DNA of 64,000 bases from Juglans regia (Eukaryota; Streptophyta; Magnoliopsida; Fagales; Juglandaceae): contig NC_049907.1 in NCBI RefSeq assembly GCF_001411555.2, positions 4,782,243 to 4,846,242 on the forward strand, in the 5' to 3' direction. Positions 20,651 to 32,240 of this stretch are shown one piece after another (within the stretch, counting starts at the first letter, position 1; each line of letters opens with the position of its first letter). Under the pieces are notes generated by a model. The model was not told where the DNA came from. It ran no database searches and worked only from the letters and a program-made list of their open reading frames with translations. The translations under genes were made by a program, and so were the position numbers.

Positions 20651-21650
20651 GACTATCTTATTTGACACGACAAAACATTCGTTTGTCTCTACAGTAGTAG
20701 TAGCCAGAACCTCTGACGATATTCACATATTGACTTTTCTTCTGGAACTAATCCAATGGCTAAAACAAGATCACTCTATCTCCAACATGGAGCACAATCA
20801 CACTTTATGAGAGAAACAACAGGAAAATTCTCAAGGGAATTTTTCCACCAAAATAAGCACTGTAAAGTGCTCTAAAAAATCTCCATAACTGAATCTCTAC
20901 AGATCCTAATTCATAGGACAACTTAAATATCTTTTTGGAATAGTTTCCAAGTCACAATCAAACTCTACTGACAGTTTTGCTGACGCTTGAAACTTATCTT
21001 CTCAATAATGGCAGTTTCACATTTGAACTCTTCTCTAGATAAAATCAATATCTTGGAACTCGAATGTTACTGCTTTGACTTATCTAAAATACTTCCTAAC
21101 AACCTCTAGATAAAATAAAAACAAACTTTAGATAAACTCAAATTGTTTTACATTCATCCAAAATACAAATTTCAACATAAGATGATGTCTATCATCTTAG
21201 TCACCTAGTTCTAGTCAAACTCTTGAACTTTGCATTTTCAATCTCTCCCTTTGACAGATTGGTAACAAAATCAACATTTGATGAATGTAACATACACCTG
21301 TCAAAACACAACCAGCAAACCAAGAAACTGAGTAGAAATCTCAAGTAAACAATCACAAATAAAAAATACTAACATAAAACAATGACTAAGATTAGTGTCA
21401 TCGACATCCACAAGTTTAAATATTTAGATTTAAGTATGTTCTAGTGGACCATCAAAATAATGTCTAGAAAAATAAACTTAAATGAAATCGCGACAGATTA
21501 AAAAGTTTCTAAAGTAATTTTTGCAAACTAGCTCAAAAATGAACTAAAAAATTTAGTTTCCCTCTCAATATAAAATTATCTTAAACAGAACAACAACCGA
21601 AAGATATTCAGCTCCCCCTCAATAGCAAATTCATTCAACTCTCCCTAAGC
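20650..21650 (-). mobile_element. Remnant of copia (SIRE-like) element 3' end with LTR
   Basis: Read on the minus strand, 21570-21640 has a TTGAGGGGGAGCT-type block. 21235-21262 reads TGTTACCAATCTGTCAAAGG GAGAGATTG, the purine-rich 3' region typical of SIRE-type copia elements before the 3' LTR. A TGTTGAAATTTG at about 21168-21179 may be the LTR start. No coding sequence survives and the outer end is not fixed. Assignment rests on these motifs only. Confidence 0.4.
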
Positions 21651-21765
21651 AAATTCATTTATGACTACCCGTTTTTGTCACAAATCTGCCAAGGCTCAAA
21701 CCTTCTCGTCATTAGAATTAGACTCGTGTTGACTATCGTGTGGGAATATGAGAGTAAAACTCTTG

Positions 21766-22285
21766 AGAAGACCTTCCCACAACCATGAAGAACCTCAATT
21801 CTACAATGCAATGGGAGTAAAATGATGAATGAGAATGAATGCATGTAAACAAATTGACAGAATGCCTAAAACTTTTAGTTGAGACAAAAGATCAAACACT
21901 TGGTGGGCAACCCATGAAAACTAAATTATATAACGCACTAACCCACAAAAATCCTTCCTAAATACATTAAGTTTGTATGACCAAATCACAATAGGCACAA
22001 AACATAGCCCAAACACAAAAATCGAAGACCTTCCCACAACCACAAATAACCTCAATTCTACAATGCAATGGGAGTAAAATGATGAATGAGCATGAATGCA
22101 TGTAAAGAAATTGACAGCATGCCTAAAACTTTTAGTTGAGACAAAAGATCAAACACCTGGTGCGCAACCCATGAAAACCGAATTATATAATGCACTAACC
22201 CACAAAAATCCTTCCTAAATACATTAAGAATGTATGACCAAATCACAATAGGCATGAAACACAGCCCAAACACAAAACTCCAAGC
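21766..22285. repeat. Tandem duplication, two units of about 257 bp
   Basis: Unit 1 from about 21766 and unit 2 from about 22023 are near-identical (shared ACCTTCCCACAACCA, TCAATTCTACAATGCAATGG and CCCACAAAAATCCTTCC) with a period of 257 bp. No gene is seen in it. Confidence 0.85.
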
Positions 22286-23358
22286 TTCAAATCACACCAA
22301 AAGCTAACAATCCCAAATGGGTGTACGTCGTGGCTTAGAACTAGAAAGGAAGAGAAAAGATAATACAATAGAGCACTTATCATGACTAAGACTCAAGTAG
22401 AAGATGAGGTCTTCTCAATTTTGAACGCACAACCAACTCCAGAGCACAAGAGACGTGCAATATAGTGTTTAGCTAGGGCACGCAGAGATGTGAAGGGTGT
22501 GAAGCGTGGGGGTAATGTGAAGCTGTGGGGGATATGGGTCTTAGGAAGTATCAGGCATGAGTGTTTCAAAGTGGCTGGTGGTCCCTCTTAAGTGACTATG
22601 CCATTTACAACAGTAAGACTTTGAGTCCCAATGGGACTTAGACTTCCAAATAATAAGAAAAAAAAATTCAGTGAAAGCTCTCAGACACCATAAGCATGAG
22701 GGCCAAAAAAATATTTTATGCACATGTAGAAAATGTCCAAATGCTAAAAACATGAGAAGTAAAAAAAATCACAAAAATGAAAGATAAATAAAATAACATA
22801 AATGTTGACCGACACCCTCAAAAACAATTTTAAGAAACTTAACTGCCTTAAAGCCAAATCACTTGCCTAAATGCACCAAGTGTCCAAGCACAATGTACCA
22901 ATCACACAACCAACCTTGAAAGATGTTCATACTTTCTTATTTGAAATAAAGAGCAAAAAAGTAAGTGTGGACACATCACAAATTCATCATGGCCAAAGTC
23001 TATGTGAGTGTGTGAGTGAGGAAACTTACTCCCAAATGAGTTATCATTGACCTCAAAAGTCAAACTTTATACTAGTGCCTAAATACTTGGAAATAGAATC
23101 TCCTTTGAACATAACATTGCTCAACTCTTTGTATGTCCATTTTATTACTTATCCTTTTTTATAATGAATAGAATAATGATTTTTTTCTATAAGAACTTAA
23201 GGAATAAGATCCATGTAGTTTGCTTGCCTGTTTTGGCAATAAAGAGACACTGAATCTCTCTATATTGATCAAACCTATATGTCTAGCAAGAAGAGACCTC
23301 TTTAGTTTTGGTTCAACTACTATTAGTCAATTTAAGGTGTAGACTCTCCCCATTTAGA
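22286..23358. other. Unassigned non-coding stretch
   Basis: I see no gene, LTR boundary or terminal repeats here. It may be interior non-coding sequence of an old LTR retrotransposon, but nothing proves it. Confidence 0.3.
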
Positions 23359-24009
23359 TAGGGGTGCTACCCGCATGGTGCGGGGCGGGGGCACCCCCTC
23401 CCGGCCTCCCGCCCCACACCATGCGGGTGGGGGGTTTATACCTCGCCCCCCGCCCCCGGTCGCTACCAGGGGGAGGGGTTGAAACCACACCCTACCCCGC
23501 CCCCTGCTCAACCCATTGTCTAAAAAATTTTAGTCTAAAAATATTTTTTAGACCTAAATTATAATATAATTTAAAGTATAAATTGAAATTTATACATTAA
23601 AAAAAATATAAACTCATTAGAGTTATATTTTGGATTGCCTTAGCCTCCTAGGCCAACCATTATATAGGAGGTCAATGCAATATAATAGTGATAGTTAAGC
23701 AACATGAGACTTGACGGTTAAGTCCCACATTGCTTAACTATCACTATTGTATTGCTTTGACCTCCTATATAATGATTGACCTAAGAGGCCAAGGCAATCC
23801 ATTAACTTGAAATTGAATTCAAGTTTTTAACAAATTGCATATATCTATATACAATATATTTGTATAAATTATTTATATAAATATTATAAATTATAAATTT
23901 TTACATTAAAAATGGGAGGAGTGCGGGGCGGGGCCCCGTTGTGGTCAATCCACCCCTCGCCCATGCAAGGGCAGGGTAGCGGGGGGCGGGGCCCCGCTGC
24001 CCACCCCTA
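23359..24009. mobile_element. Non-autonomous hAT-like element with GC-rich ends
   Basis: The 651-bp element begins TAGGGGTG and ends CACCCCTA, with GC-rich GGGGCGGGG subterminal motifs at both ends. Flanking 8-mers CATTTAGA (23351-23358) and CCTTTGGA (24010-24017) match at 6 of 8, consistent with a decayed 8-bp hAT target duplication. There is no transposase. A strong hairpin sits in the middle. Confidence 0.75.
23632..23800. repeat. 169-bp near-perfect hairpin inside the hAT-like element
   Basis: The left arm starts GGATTGCCTTAGCCTC and the right arm ends GAGGCCAAGGCAATCC. The arms are about 80 bp with few mismatches and a very short loop near 23712-23717. It could be a small foldback MITE that inserted into the hAT-like element, or a source of small RNAs. 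Confidence 0.8.
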
Positions 24010-24268
24010 CCTTTGGATAGCATTTATGAGACTTTATGGAACATACTTTATGAATAGAATGTGGAAAATAAGTTCTTCAAAATGCACTAGAATATAACTT
24101 TGTCAAAACGAGCCATGTGGTCTACAATTAGATTGTAGACTAAAAAGAATAGAGAGATGTTCCAACACCAAGTATGGGAAGTGTAAGGGACCAAGTACTT
24201 TAGACTTGGAAAGACAAACATGATATATTTATTTTTCATCTTTTTGGTGTGGTCTACACTTAGTTTTC

Positions 24269-24529
24269 ATGACAAGTGGTAGAGGTCGTGGTTGGTTTGG
24301 GCAGGTTTTGAATAAGGAAGTCCCTCACCTCAATCATAACTTACAGGACATGATTATTGCATATTTGCAAAGGCATATAGCAGAATTAAAACAACATCTA
24401 GAAGCACAAAACCTAGAGGGTCAGAGGGATGATCATGAATCTAACTCTAATTTTGAGAACCCATATCACAATCGTGCTCTATTTCGGGAATATCGTGATA
24501 GGGTAGCGATGATAAAGCATTTGCACTGA
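24269..24529 (+). pseudogene. Ty3/gypsy Gag N-terminal fragment
   Basis: An 86-codon frame starting MTSGRGRGWFGQVLN, with an MIIAYLQRHIAELKQHLEAQN coiled-coil-like block and FENPYHNRALFREYRDR. This resembles the N-terminus of gypsy Gag proteins of plants, just before the retrotransposon-gag domain. It stops before the conserved gag core, so it is a truncated scrap. Sequence after 24530 is LTR-like. Confidence 0.6.
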
Positions 24530-24861
24530 AGAGAGTTGGAATTTGTTTCCTAACTCCTACACGTGTCAATACATGTACAAGTGAACATATATCGATTATA
24601 TATTTATAGACTCCAAATTCTCATTGCCATAGAAAAATTATTGTTTCAAATCAACTACCTCAATATAATCAACCTCCCAAAATATCAAGTTATCAGAACA
24701 CAACAAACTTACTTAATAAAATTCCTCAATACTCATATAAACCTTCAAGGCTTAATCCATTAGGCTTAAATCATCTCACCCATGCTCCGTAATCTTGATC
24801 CTCAGCTGAAATATTCAAATCATCTAAAGAAATATTGTGGAGATAAGGGGTGGGTTATCAA
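24530..24861 (+). repeat. Fragment of a gypsy-type LTR
   Basis: 24775-24861 resembles 26455-26535 inside the solo LTR (shared TGATCCTCAGCTGAA, AAATATT.TG.AGAT and GTTATCAACAA). It ends abruptly at the NLR-2 boundary. With the Gag scrap it is probably the remains of one deleted element. Confidence 0.5.
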
Positions 24862-25886
24862 CAAATTTCATTCTTTTAACAAACAAAGGTTAAAGCACTA
24901 GACTGTTAAAGAAAGTGCAAACCACTTTTTTCTCTCTCTCTCTCTTAAGTCCTGTTCAATATGTTAGTCAAATAACGGGGAAAAACATAATACCGTGACT
25001 AAACCAGCAATCATTTCATATAAAAAATGCACTGTCAGAAAATCTAGCGAATGAGAATTAGATATTGTTTATATACCTTCTGATCTCCATGATATTGCTA
25101 AATTCTGAAGCAATTCCCAACTGTTTTCATCGTTTAGAAACTTTAATTTGTGAAGGGGGCCCCTTGGAGCTACTTGCAAAGCCAAGTCTTCATTACAAAA
25201 CGTAAGCAATATTCTGCTGTTTGCATCAATTGGGAAGGCAGCCCGTAAACTGTTCCAATCCTCAGCATTCCAGATATCATCTAGAACCACCAAACATTTC
25301 TTTTGCTGCTGAATTTCACAAAGTTTCTGAGCAAGCTCTTCATCTCTCAAGTTTCGAATTGTATCTCTCTCCTCTTTGATGGAGAGATAAGACTAATCAA
25401 AACTCCATCCCAAACATCTCTTCTTTGACATCGTTGAGAGATACATGCCCAAGCTCGGCATTCGAAGTGACTCTTGACTTGTGGATGATGATAAGCCTTC
25501 CTAGCAAGAGTAGTCTCTCCAAGACCACCCATACCACATGTGGAAACGACTCTGTACTTATATTTGACCTCTTCTGTCAAACATGCCACCACTTCCTTCA
25601 GGTTATCGTCCAATCCAATAACAACATGATCATGTTCAACATGCGCATAAGTTTGCCTTTGCTCTCTTATCTTCCACTCGAAGAACTCGGGCCTCCACCT
25701 TCCATCGAATTAAATTTTATGCCATAATTTTCTAAACATGAGTTCAATGTAGAAATTCTCTTTCTTATTTTGCCAATCTCTGAGCTAGTTTGGAAAATTT
25801 TTTTTGCTTCTCCCAAGATGCAAGCAAACCTCTTGAGGACATTTTGTATGCCTCCTTCCTTTCTGGAGCCAACTTTGAGGGCATAC
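24862..25886 (-). pseudogene. NLR-2: truncated CC-NB-ARC fragment
   Basis: Homologous to NLR-1 from part of intron 1 (24862-25073, matching 16994-17190) through exon 1 back to about codon 90. Three frames carry RYALKVGSRKEGG (CC end, 25667-25886), the NB-ARC start with P-loop (25347-25613), and kinase-2 LVVLDDIWNAEDWNS with RNBS-B (25069-25350). The P-loop reads GMGGLGETT: the invariant nucleotide-binding Lys is Glu, which would abolish ATP binding. Frameshifts near 25672 and 25375 separate the parts. The coiled-coil N-terminus and the whole second exon are absent. It is dead. Confidence 0.9.
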
Positions 25887-26099
25887 CTGTTGAGGATAAA
25901 GAGCAATTACTGAAGCACTACACTACACAAGCATGGAATGGCAGCAAGGAGCACTCACTGAAGCACTCCACTACACAAGCACGGAATGGCAACAATGCAG
26001 CAGTAGAATATTTGCATGACAGAGCAGCAACCGAGCACAGCAGTAGGACCACAAAGGCAAATAATTCTGGAAGTTCAATATTGAGCGAAAAGGAATATT
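25887..26099. repeat. Junk with a 48-bp tandem duplication
   Basis: 25909-25956 and 25957-26000 are two copies of a unit beginning ACTGAAGCACT.CACTACACA, period 48 bp. The sequence joins abruptly to the NLR-2 coiled coil at about 25886. A frame is open through it but I recognise no protein. Confidence 0.55.
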
Positions 26100-28608
26100 T
26101 GTAACGCCCCGTCCCCGAGGGTCCGGAGAGTTAATTCATATAACCTGATAATCAACTCTAACAAGGCTAGAGTACTTCCAAATTCAATAATATATATTTC
26201 CCAAACTTCAAATCAAACGTAAATACTTCAATTAAATAAACCATATAAACTCATTTATCCAATTTTCAATCCAACAACCCAAATAAAATCAACTCTTCTT
26301 CATGTCTCAAATGACAAACTAGAAATAATGTAACATTAATATAAGTCTCCATAAACCGTCTAAATCCATTGAAGCAAACTTAAGAAAAATTTAAATAACT
26401 TCCATCATCAACACTAATACCACGAGATACCCAACAACCATTCACTGCTAATCTTCTCCATAAACTCTAATACTGATCCTCAGCTGAATCATCAATGTCA
26501 TCTGAAATATTATGAAGATTAAATGGGTGAGTTATCAACAACTCAGCAAGCAGAGAGCATATATTATCATATAAACATTATCATTTATAACATTTGACAA
26601 GCAGAACAAAACATTTTATTCAGATTATAGACACAACCTGTTTTACTTCTGAAAAGCATTAACAAAACTTGGTACAAAAACTTTAGAGTTAATTTCCAGA
26701 AAAATAAACTTATTCCCAAAAAGAAAATCCGTTGGCATTTCCAAACTGAAACATTATAATCATATCATCGTTTAGCAATATCACATCGGGACAATACCAT
26801 GTTTAACCCCCATGGTAGGGTTATAAACCACCATTATACCCGTGGCTGGGCCGTATTCCATGTTTCACCCCCGTGGTAGGGTTATAAACCACCATTATAC
26901 CCGTGGCTGGGCCTTAATATAAACAAAACAGATATCATCGGAATCGGATCACAATCATATACAGAATCAGAACTTCATGCCAAGGTTTTCAGATGACACA
27001 TCATATCAAAACAAAATCCTTAACAGCTTTAGATTACTTCACATGTTCGAGATGAACAGAAACAAAATATTCTCATTTGTTCATAACAAAACTTTTAGAT
27101 TTTTATATTCGCTCTTTTACATAGTTCAGAAATAAAGTGCACAAAACTAGCTCATGTCTACACCAGTCATGACAGAAAAATATTTTCTCTTATATTGAAT
27201 TTATGCATATGCAGAATAAACATCTGAGGTTGTTTTCAGATAATTTCTTTTCAAAAACAAACACGTTTATTCTCAAAGTCAACTTCATTTTAGTTCTTTT
27301 ATGCAAAACTAGTATATGAACCCCGCTTACCTGACTTCTTTGTATTATCAACACCTTGAGTCAGAACTCTAGTAGTAACATCACCTAAACAAAACATATA
27401 TCCAACATTTAATAACCAATCTAGTAAGCTGCTATTTATTGAGTAATAAATCAAAACAGTCCCTTCAATACTCAATAACTATCATAACAATTAAACCCGA
27501 ATAACTCTCTCTTCAAACCATTCGCATTTAAAATCCAAAGCAGCCACCTTTTATTAACACCAAACCAACCATAATTATTTCCAAAAACCAACAACAGCAA
27601 CTCCAATGATTAAAACATAACCCAAACCAAACTTCACTTCCAACCTTCGAATAAAAAAAATTTCAGTGCAAGCATCAATATTCTAGTTATTGAACAATTC
27701 AAGACTTGCATAAAAATTCAATACAACTAGCTTAAAACACCCATCAATTTACACTAAATAGTCTCAAATAATAGTCCAAAATAGTCTCACAAATCCATCC
27801 AAAATCATACTCCTCAACATCAAGAATTCCATCACACTCAACCACCATCAAATCGGTAACTCTATTACATTTCACAGTCCAAACCTATCATTCAAAAACT
27901 ACCAAAAGCTTCGGGGAACTTACCCCAAAAGAAATTACAAAGCTTCAAACCACTTCGAATGGGTATAACCCACTGCAATGCACGTCCAAAAAAAATTCAC
28001 AGCAATCTCTAGTGAAAGAGAAAGTGACCTGCACAAGGAAGGTTTGAGAAGCTGAGTGTGTGCGATGGCAGGCCAAAACAGAGTGGTTTGTGTGTGTGTG
28101 TGAGTAAAACCGAGCAGACCCAAAAAGAAGAGAGGCCGCGCGAGTAAAACCAGAAGAACAGGAAAAAGAAGGAAGAATAAAAATAAAAATAAAGAGAGAA
28201 ATGCCGGATTGAAGGAAGAAGTTACTAATGATTGTTCAAGATGCCGAACAAAATTGCAGTGGAGTCGATAGTTGAAGCTCCAACACCCGCGTTGAATGCA
28301 CGGTGAAGGGAGAGAAAAGTTGAGAGGAACCGAAGGAAAAAATCTGCTCAAAGGTGATGGTTTGCTTCTTGATCGCGAGAAGAGGTAGAGAAAAAAAAAC
28401 TGCAAAGTTTGTGGGTGCACGGGTTGAGTAAGACGTGGAATTACAGGGCAGTGGAAAGAAACCGTGAAGACGAAGAACAGTGCAGCAGAAAAGGGGAATT
28501 AAACATTCACCCAAACGACGCCGCTCGAGTCTCACATCACACGCTTGTGGGCTGGGCTTCATGCAACCGGGCTGACTTCAAGAAGACTGGGCTTAGACGA
28601 GTATTACA
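26100..28608 (+). mobile_element. Solo LTR, 2509 bp, gypsy-type (unassigned family)
   Basis: It starts TGTAACGCCCCG, ends GAGTATTACA and is flanked by identical 5-bp ATATT copies (26095-26099 and 28609-28613). No internal PBS, PPT or Pol sequence is seen, so a solo LTR left by LTR-LTR recombination is the simplest reading; a large non-autonomous derivative is the alternative. 26797-26919 holds two 61-bp tandem copies with CCGTGGTAGGG and CCCGTGGCTGGG motifs. The last 700 bp are CT-rich on the minus strand. Confidence 0.8.
26797..26919. repeat. 61-bp tandem repeat inside the solo LTR
   Basis: Two units starting CCATGTTT.ACCCCC.TGG at 26797 and 26858, differing at only a few positions. Confidence 0.8.
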
Positions 28609-28667
28609 ATATTCGTGTAAAGGGACAGATGTCATAAAATTATAGGATAGGTTGTTGTAAACTTTGT

Positions 28668-28995
28668 CTATATATATATATATATATATTTTTAAATAAG
28701 AGGTTGGGGCCACATGTCCAAGAGTGACCCCTCTCCAATTTTATTAACAAAACTTCACGTAAAACCGTGGAACAAACAAACACTTGGAGGGTTACAAGGA
28801 CACCCAAAACCCAGGTATAAAAAGGACCTTATACTCTATAAACAAACAGCCAACAAACAAGGCTTAAAACTCGTAAGAAAACCTTACACGAAAAAAACCT
28901 TTCTAAGCAGACCCAACGTAAAACAAGCTCTAAAACCTTAAATGAGGAAGTCCCAGCTTGTCTAGTTTAAGAATACCCTTGAGAGGACGTGGAGG
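28668..28995 (-). pseudogene. LINE-B ORF2 C-terminus, 3'UTR and (TA)n tail
   Basis: The minus strand encodes PPRPLKGILKLDKLGLPHLRF and a stop near 28939, matching the ORF2 ends of LINE-A and LINE-C (LLRIDKWGLL). The 3'UTR follows, with AATAAAATTGGAGAGGGG and GGACATGTGG, then a TA dinucleotide tail (28671-28688). The 3'UTR end closely resembles that of LINE-D, so the two are one subfamily. 28967-29030 holds a 36-bp tandem duplication of this C-terminal coding sequence. Confidence 0.75.
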
Positions 28996-29030
28996 CTTCA
29001 GTTTAAGAATACCCTTGAGAGGACGCGGAG

Positions 29031-31430
29031 TCATTCACATCACTTTGGCACAAGAAATGGTACATCAGTTGAATAAACGGGTTCGTGGAGGCAATGTGGT
29101 TATAAAAGTGGATATGAGCATCGATTGGTTTTTTTTGTTACATGTACTGAAGTGTTTTGGCTTCTCTCCGAGGGTCTGTGGCCTAGTCAAGCAGTGCATT
29201 ACAACCTCTTGGTTTTCTATAGTCATGAATGGTACGTCAAAAGGTTTTTTTCCTAGTGGTCGGGGGTTACGGCAGGGAGACCCCTTGTCGCCTTATCTAT
29301 TTATTTTAGGGGAAGAAATATTATCTAGATTGTTGAAAAAGTGTTTTGAAGCAGGGGAGATTAAGCCTTTTACTCACCCTCAAGGATCCCCTTTAATATC
29401 CCACTTGTTATATGCTGAACGATGTTGTGATCTTTGCCAATGGTGGCAAATCATCTATCATAAAAATCAGGGACACGTTTAAAATGTATGAAGAGTGGTC
29501 AGGCCAGGTGGTTAGCCAAGAGAAGTCATCGATCTTCTTCCCAAAAATATCACTGCTGCTCGACGGAGAGGGCTTCTACGTTTGATAGGCTTCTCGAAAG
29601 GGCTTTTCCCTGTGAAGTACCTGGGAGCTCCCTTGGTAGCTAGTCGGCTGAAGGTCAACCATTTTGATGAACTTGTGGCACGCGTTAGAGAAAGGTTTGG
29701 GGGATGGCAATGCAATTTGCTATCTAATGGCACGCGGTTAATTCTGCTAAGACAGGTGATTTCTAGCATGCCGATTCATTTACTGTTGGCTGTGCATGTG
29801 CCAAAAATGGTTTTGAAAACATTATGTCGATTAATGAGTAATTTCTTTTGGGGCTTCTTGGATGGTAAACCAAAGAGGAAGTGGGTTGCTTGGAAAAAAA
29901 TTTGCAAGCCAACAAAAGAGGGAGGGATGGGTCTGCGCAGTTTTGAGGAAATCCAAGAATCACTTCATATGAAATTAGCATGGAGCTTAATGGTTGGAGG
30001 CTCCTTATGGGCATGATACTTTAGAGCCAAATACATAAAAGAAAATCACATTACACTGGTTGATGGCCATAAAGGTACAAGACTTTGGAAGAACATTATG
30101 TCCTGCATACCGAAAATTCTAAGCTGGTCAAAGTGGCGCATAAAGGATGGAAACATATCCTTTTGGCGTGACAATTGGCTGAACGCTGGCCCTTTAGTAG
30201 ATGAGGTTCCTATAATCGATTGTCCTTCAACAAAAGTTCAGGAGTGTAGAATCAACAACGGCTGGAACGTGGATTTGCTAAGGACTCTTGTGGGGTAAAG
30301 CAATTTGGAAGAGATTTTAAATTGTGTTGGGGGATACAAAGAATGGGCAGATGTGTTAATATGGATGCCTAGTTTGAATGGCGTTTTCTCAACAAAGAGC
30401 GCTTGGGATTGTGTTCGAGTAAAAGCTCCGAAAATGGATTTGGTGGACTGGATTTGGAACCCGGCACTCCCAAAGAAATATTCGGTAACAATGTGGAAAG
30501 CCTTGAATAATTGCCTTAGTGTAGACGATAGAGTTTGTAAAGTGGGTATCCCCCTGGTATCTAAATGTGAGTGTTGTGGAAGAGGAAGCCTAGAGGATCA
30601 GGACCATGTTTTGGCTTCAGGTACGGTTGCAAAAGAGATTTGGCGAAGAGCTTTAGTTCAATTGGGAATGCCTTTCAACCCGAGAAAACCATGGAAGGAA
30701 AAAGTGGGGCTATGGTTCCGACGTGCAACCTCTTCCACCCAAAGAGGTAATTTACTTGGCCTTATACCTTCAATTATAACTTGGGCTCTTTGGCTATGGC
30801 GATGTAATGCGCGAATGGACGGAAAGGTGGATCCTGTGGGATCTCTCTGGTGCTCTATAAAAGCTGTGTTTGCTTGGGTGGGGGCAAGGCTAAAAGTTGA
30901 AAAAAAAATTTCAAACAGGGGATGAAAAGGTCCTGACTGATCTCTCAATACCAGTAAAGGCTCCAAAGCAGAAAATGGTGAGTATTGTTAAATGGCAAAA
31001 ACAGGCGAAGGGATGGTGTAAATTGAATGTCGATGGCAGTTGCTGTGGAAATCCTGGAGGCATGGGTGCAGGAGGAGTTATAAGGGATGATGAAGGAACG
31101 CTGATCTTGACCTTCTCGGCAGATCTGGGACATGGAACAAATAATATGGCAAAGTTTATGGCTTTAATCCATGGTTTGCGACATTGCCGTGAGCTTGGAA
31201 TTACAAATGTAGAAGTGGAGTTGGACTCTTTGTTAGTTGTTCGTTGGCTGGAGAAAATTTGATGTGGCATATGGTATCTTGAGGAATTTTGGGAAGAGAA
31301 GCAAGAAATTTCTCAAGCATGCAGTATGTGGTAAGACATATCTATGGGGAAGGAAATGCAGGGGCTGATTGGCCAGCTCGTATGGCGTCCACCAAAACTT
31401 GGTCGCACTACAGCTTACTACTCCTCCCTG
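29031..31430 (+). pseudogene. Inverted segment of LINE-B: RT core, zf-RVT, RNase H
   Basis: In plus orientation it begins ITLAQEMVHQLNKR and GNVVIKVDMS, then RQGDPLSPYLFIL (about 29275). A frameshift damages the active-site box near 29410-29435, where LLYADDVV is expected. FPVKYLGAPL and the thumb follow (29582-30016, stop at 30014-30016), then zf-RVT with NPALPKKYSVTMWKA and CECCG...EDQDHVLA (30460-30610). RNase H starts KLNVDGSCCGNPGGMGAGG (about 31020) with VEVELDSLL; a stop follows at 31260-31262. It ends near GNAGADWPARMAS, exactly where the minus-strand piece stops. Confidence 0.85.
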
Positions 31431-32240
31431 GCAGGAAAGCACCCTGTTCTGGAGCAATAACTCTGGTCAGTATCGGGGATATTGACCAGAAGTTTTGAGC
31501 AAACCTTGTATACCACCGAGCACAAACTGATCGGCCTAAACTTCTCAAAACCGGAAGGATTTGGGACTTTCGGGATTAATCCTGTGTAGCATGCTGAATA
31601 AAACCTTGGTAAAGGGGATCCTTGGAAAAAATCCCTAACTGTAGCGACTACATCCCGCTCTGCAATATCCCAACACGATTGGTAAAAACCCGATCCAAAC
31701 CCATCAGGGCCCAGGCTACTATCGATTCGGATCGAAAACATGGCCTCTTTTACCTCTTGGATTGAAGGGAGCTACATTAGCAGCTGATTTTCCTGCGGCA
31801 AAACATCAACATTCACCAAACAAGACAAATCCGGAAGATAGCGCCTTGGTCTAGCGCTAAGGAAATCCTGGAAAAAATCCACTGCTCCCAAGTGGATTTC
31901 ATTCTCGGGGCGAAGCACTTGAAGAATTGTGCTGAAGCTTCCCCTTTTTCCATCCAATTTATTTTCGCCTGTTGTGCTACTTTAGTCTCTTCCCGCTAAA
32001 CCCACACTGCCAATTTCGCCTTTGCACCCAACAGTTCTGCCTCTACCTCCTCGGAAAAATGTTGCTGAAGTTGGTGCTCTAACCTTTCTATGGTCAGCTC
32101 CCAACCTTGAATCTGTTGTTCCGTTCTTCCAAATACCTGTGCATTCCATTCCTTGAGAACCACTTTCAACTTTTTTAGTTTCCCAGCCAAGCACTACAAA
32201 CCAACTTCTGTATGTTGTTCCTGCCAAACCTCTTTAACTA
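31418..32240 (-). pseudogene. LINE-B ORF2: EN-RT linker and RT N-terminus
   Basis: The minus strand encodes AGKLKKLKVVLKEWNAQVFG with the coiled linker (32190-31996), then the RT start DSSLGPDGFGSGFY (about 31730), FRPISLCSVVYKVCSKLLV (about 31550), and QGAFLPGRS after a small shift near 31490. The frame ends at the inversion breakpoint at about 31436. Confidence 0.82.

Noticed and set aside
26100..28608. Cassandra-type TRIM carrying a 5S rRNA sequence
   Set aside because: No 5S internal control region was seen in the LTR, and at 2.5 kb it is far too long.
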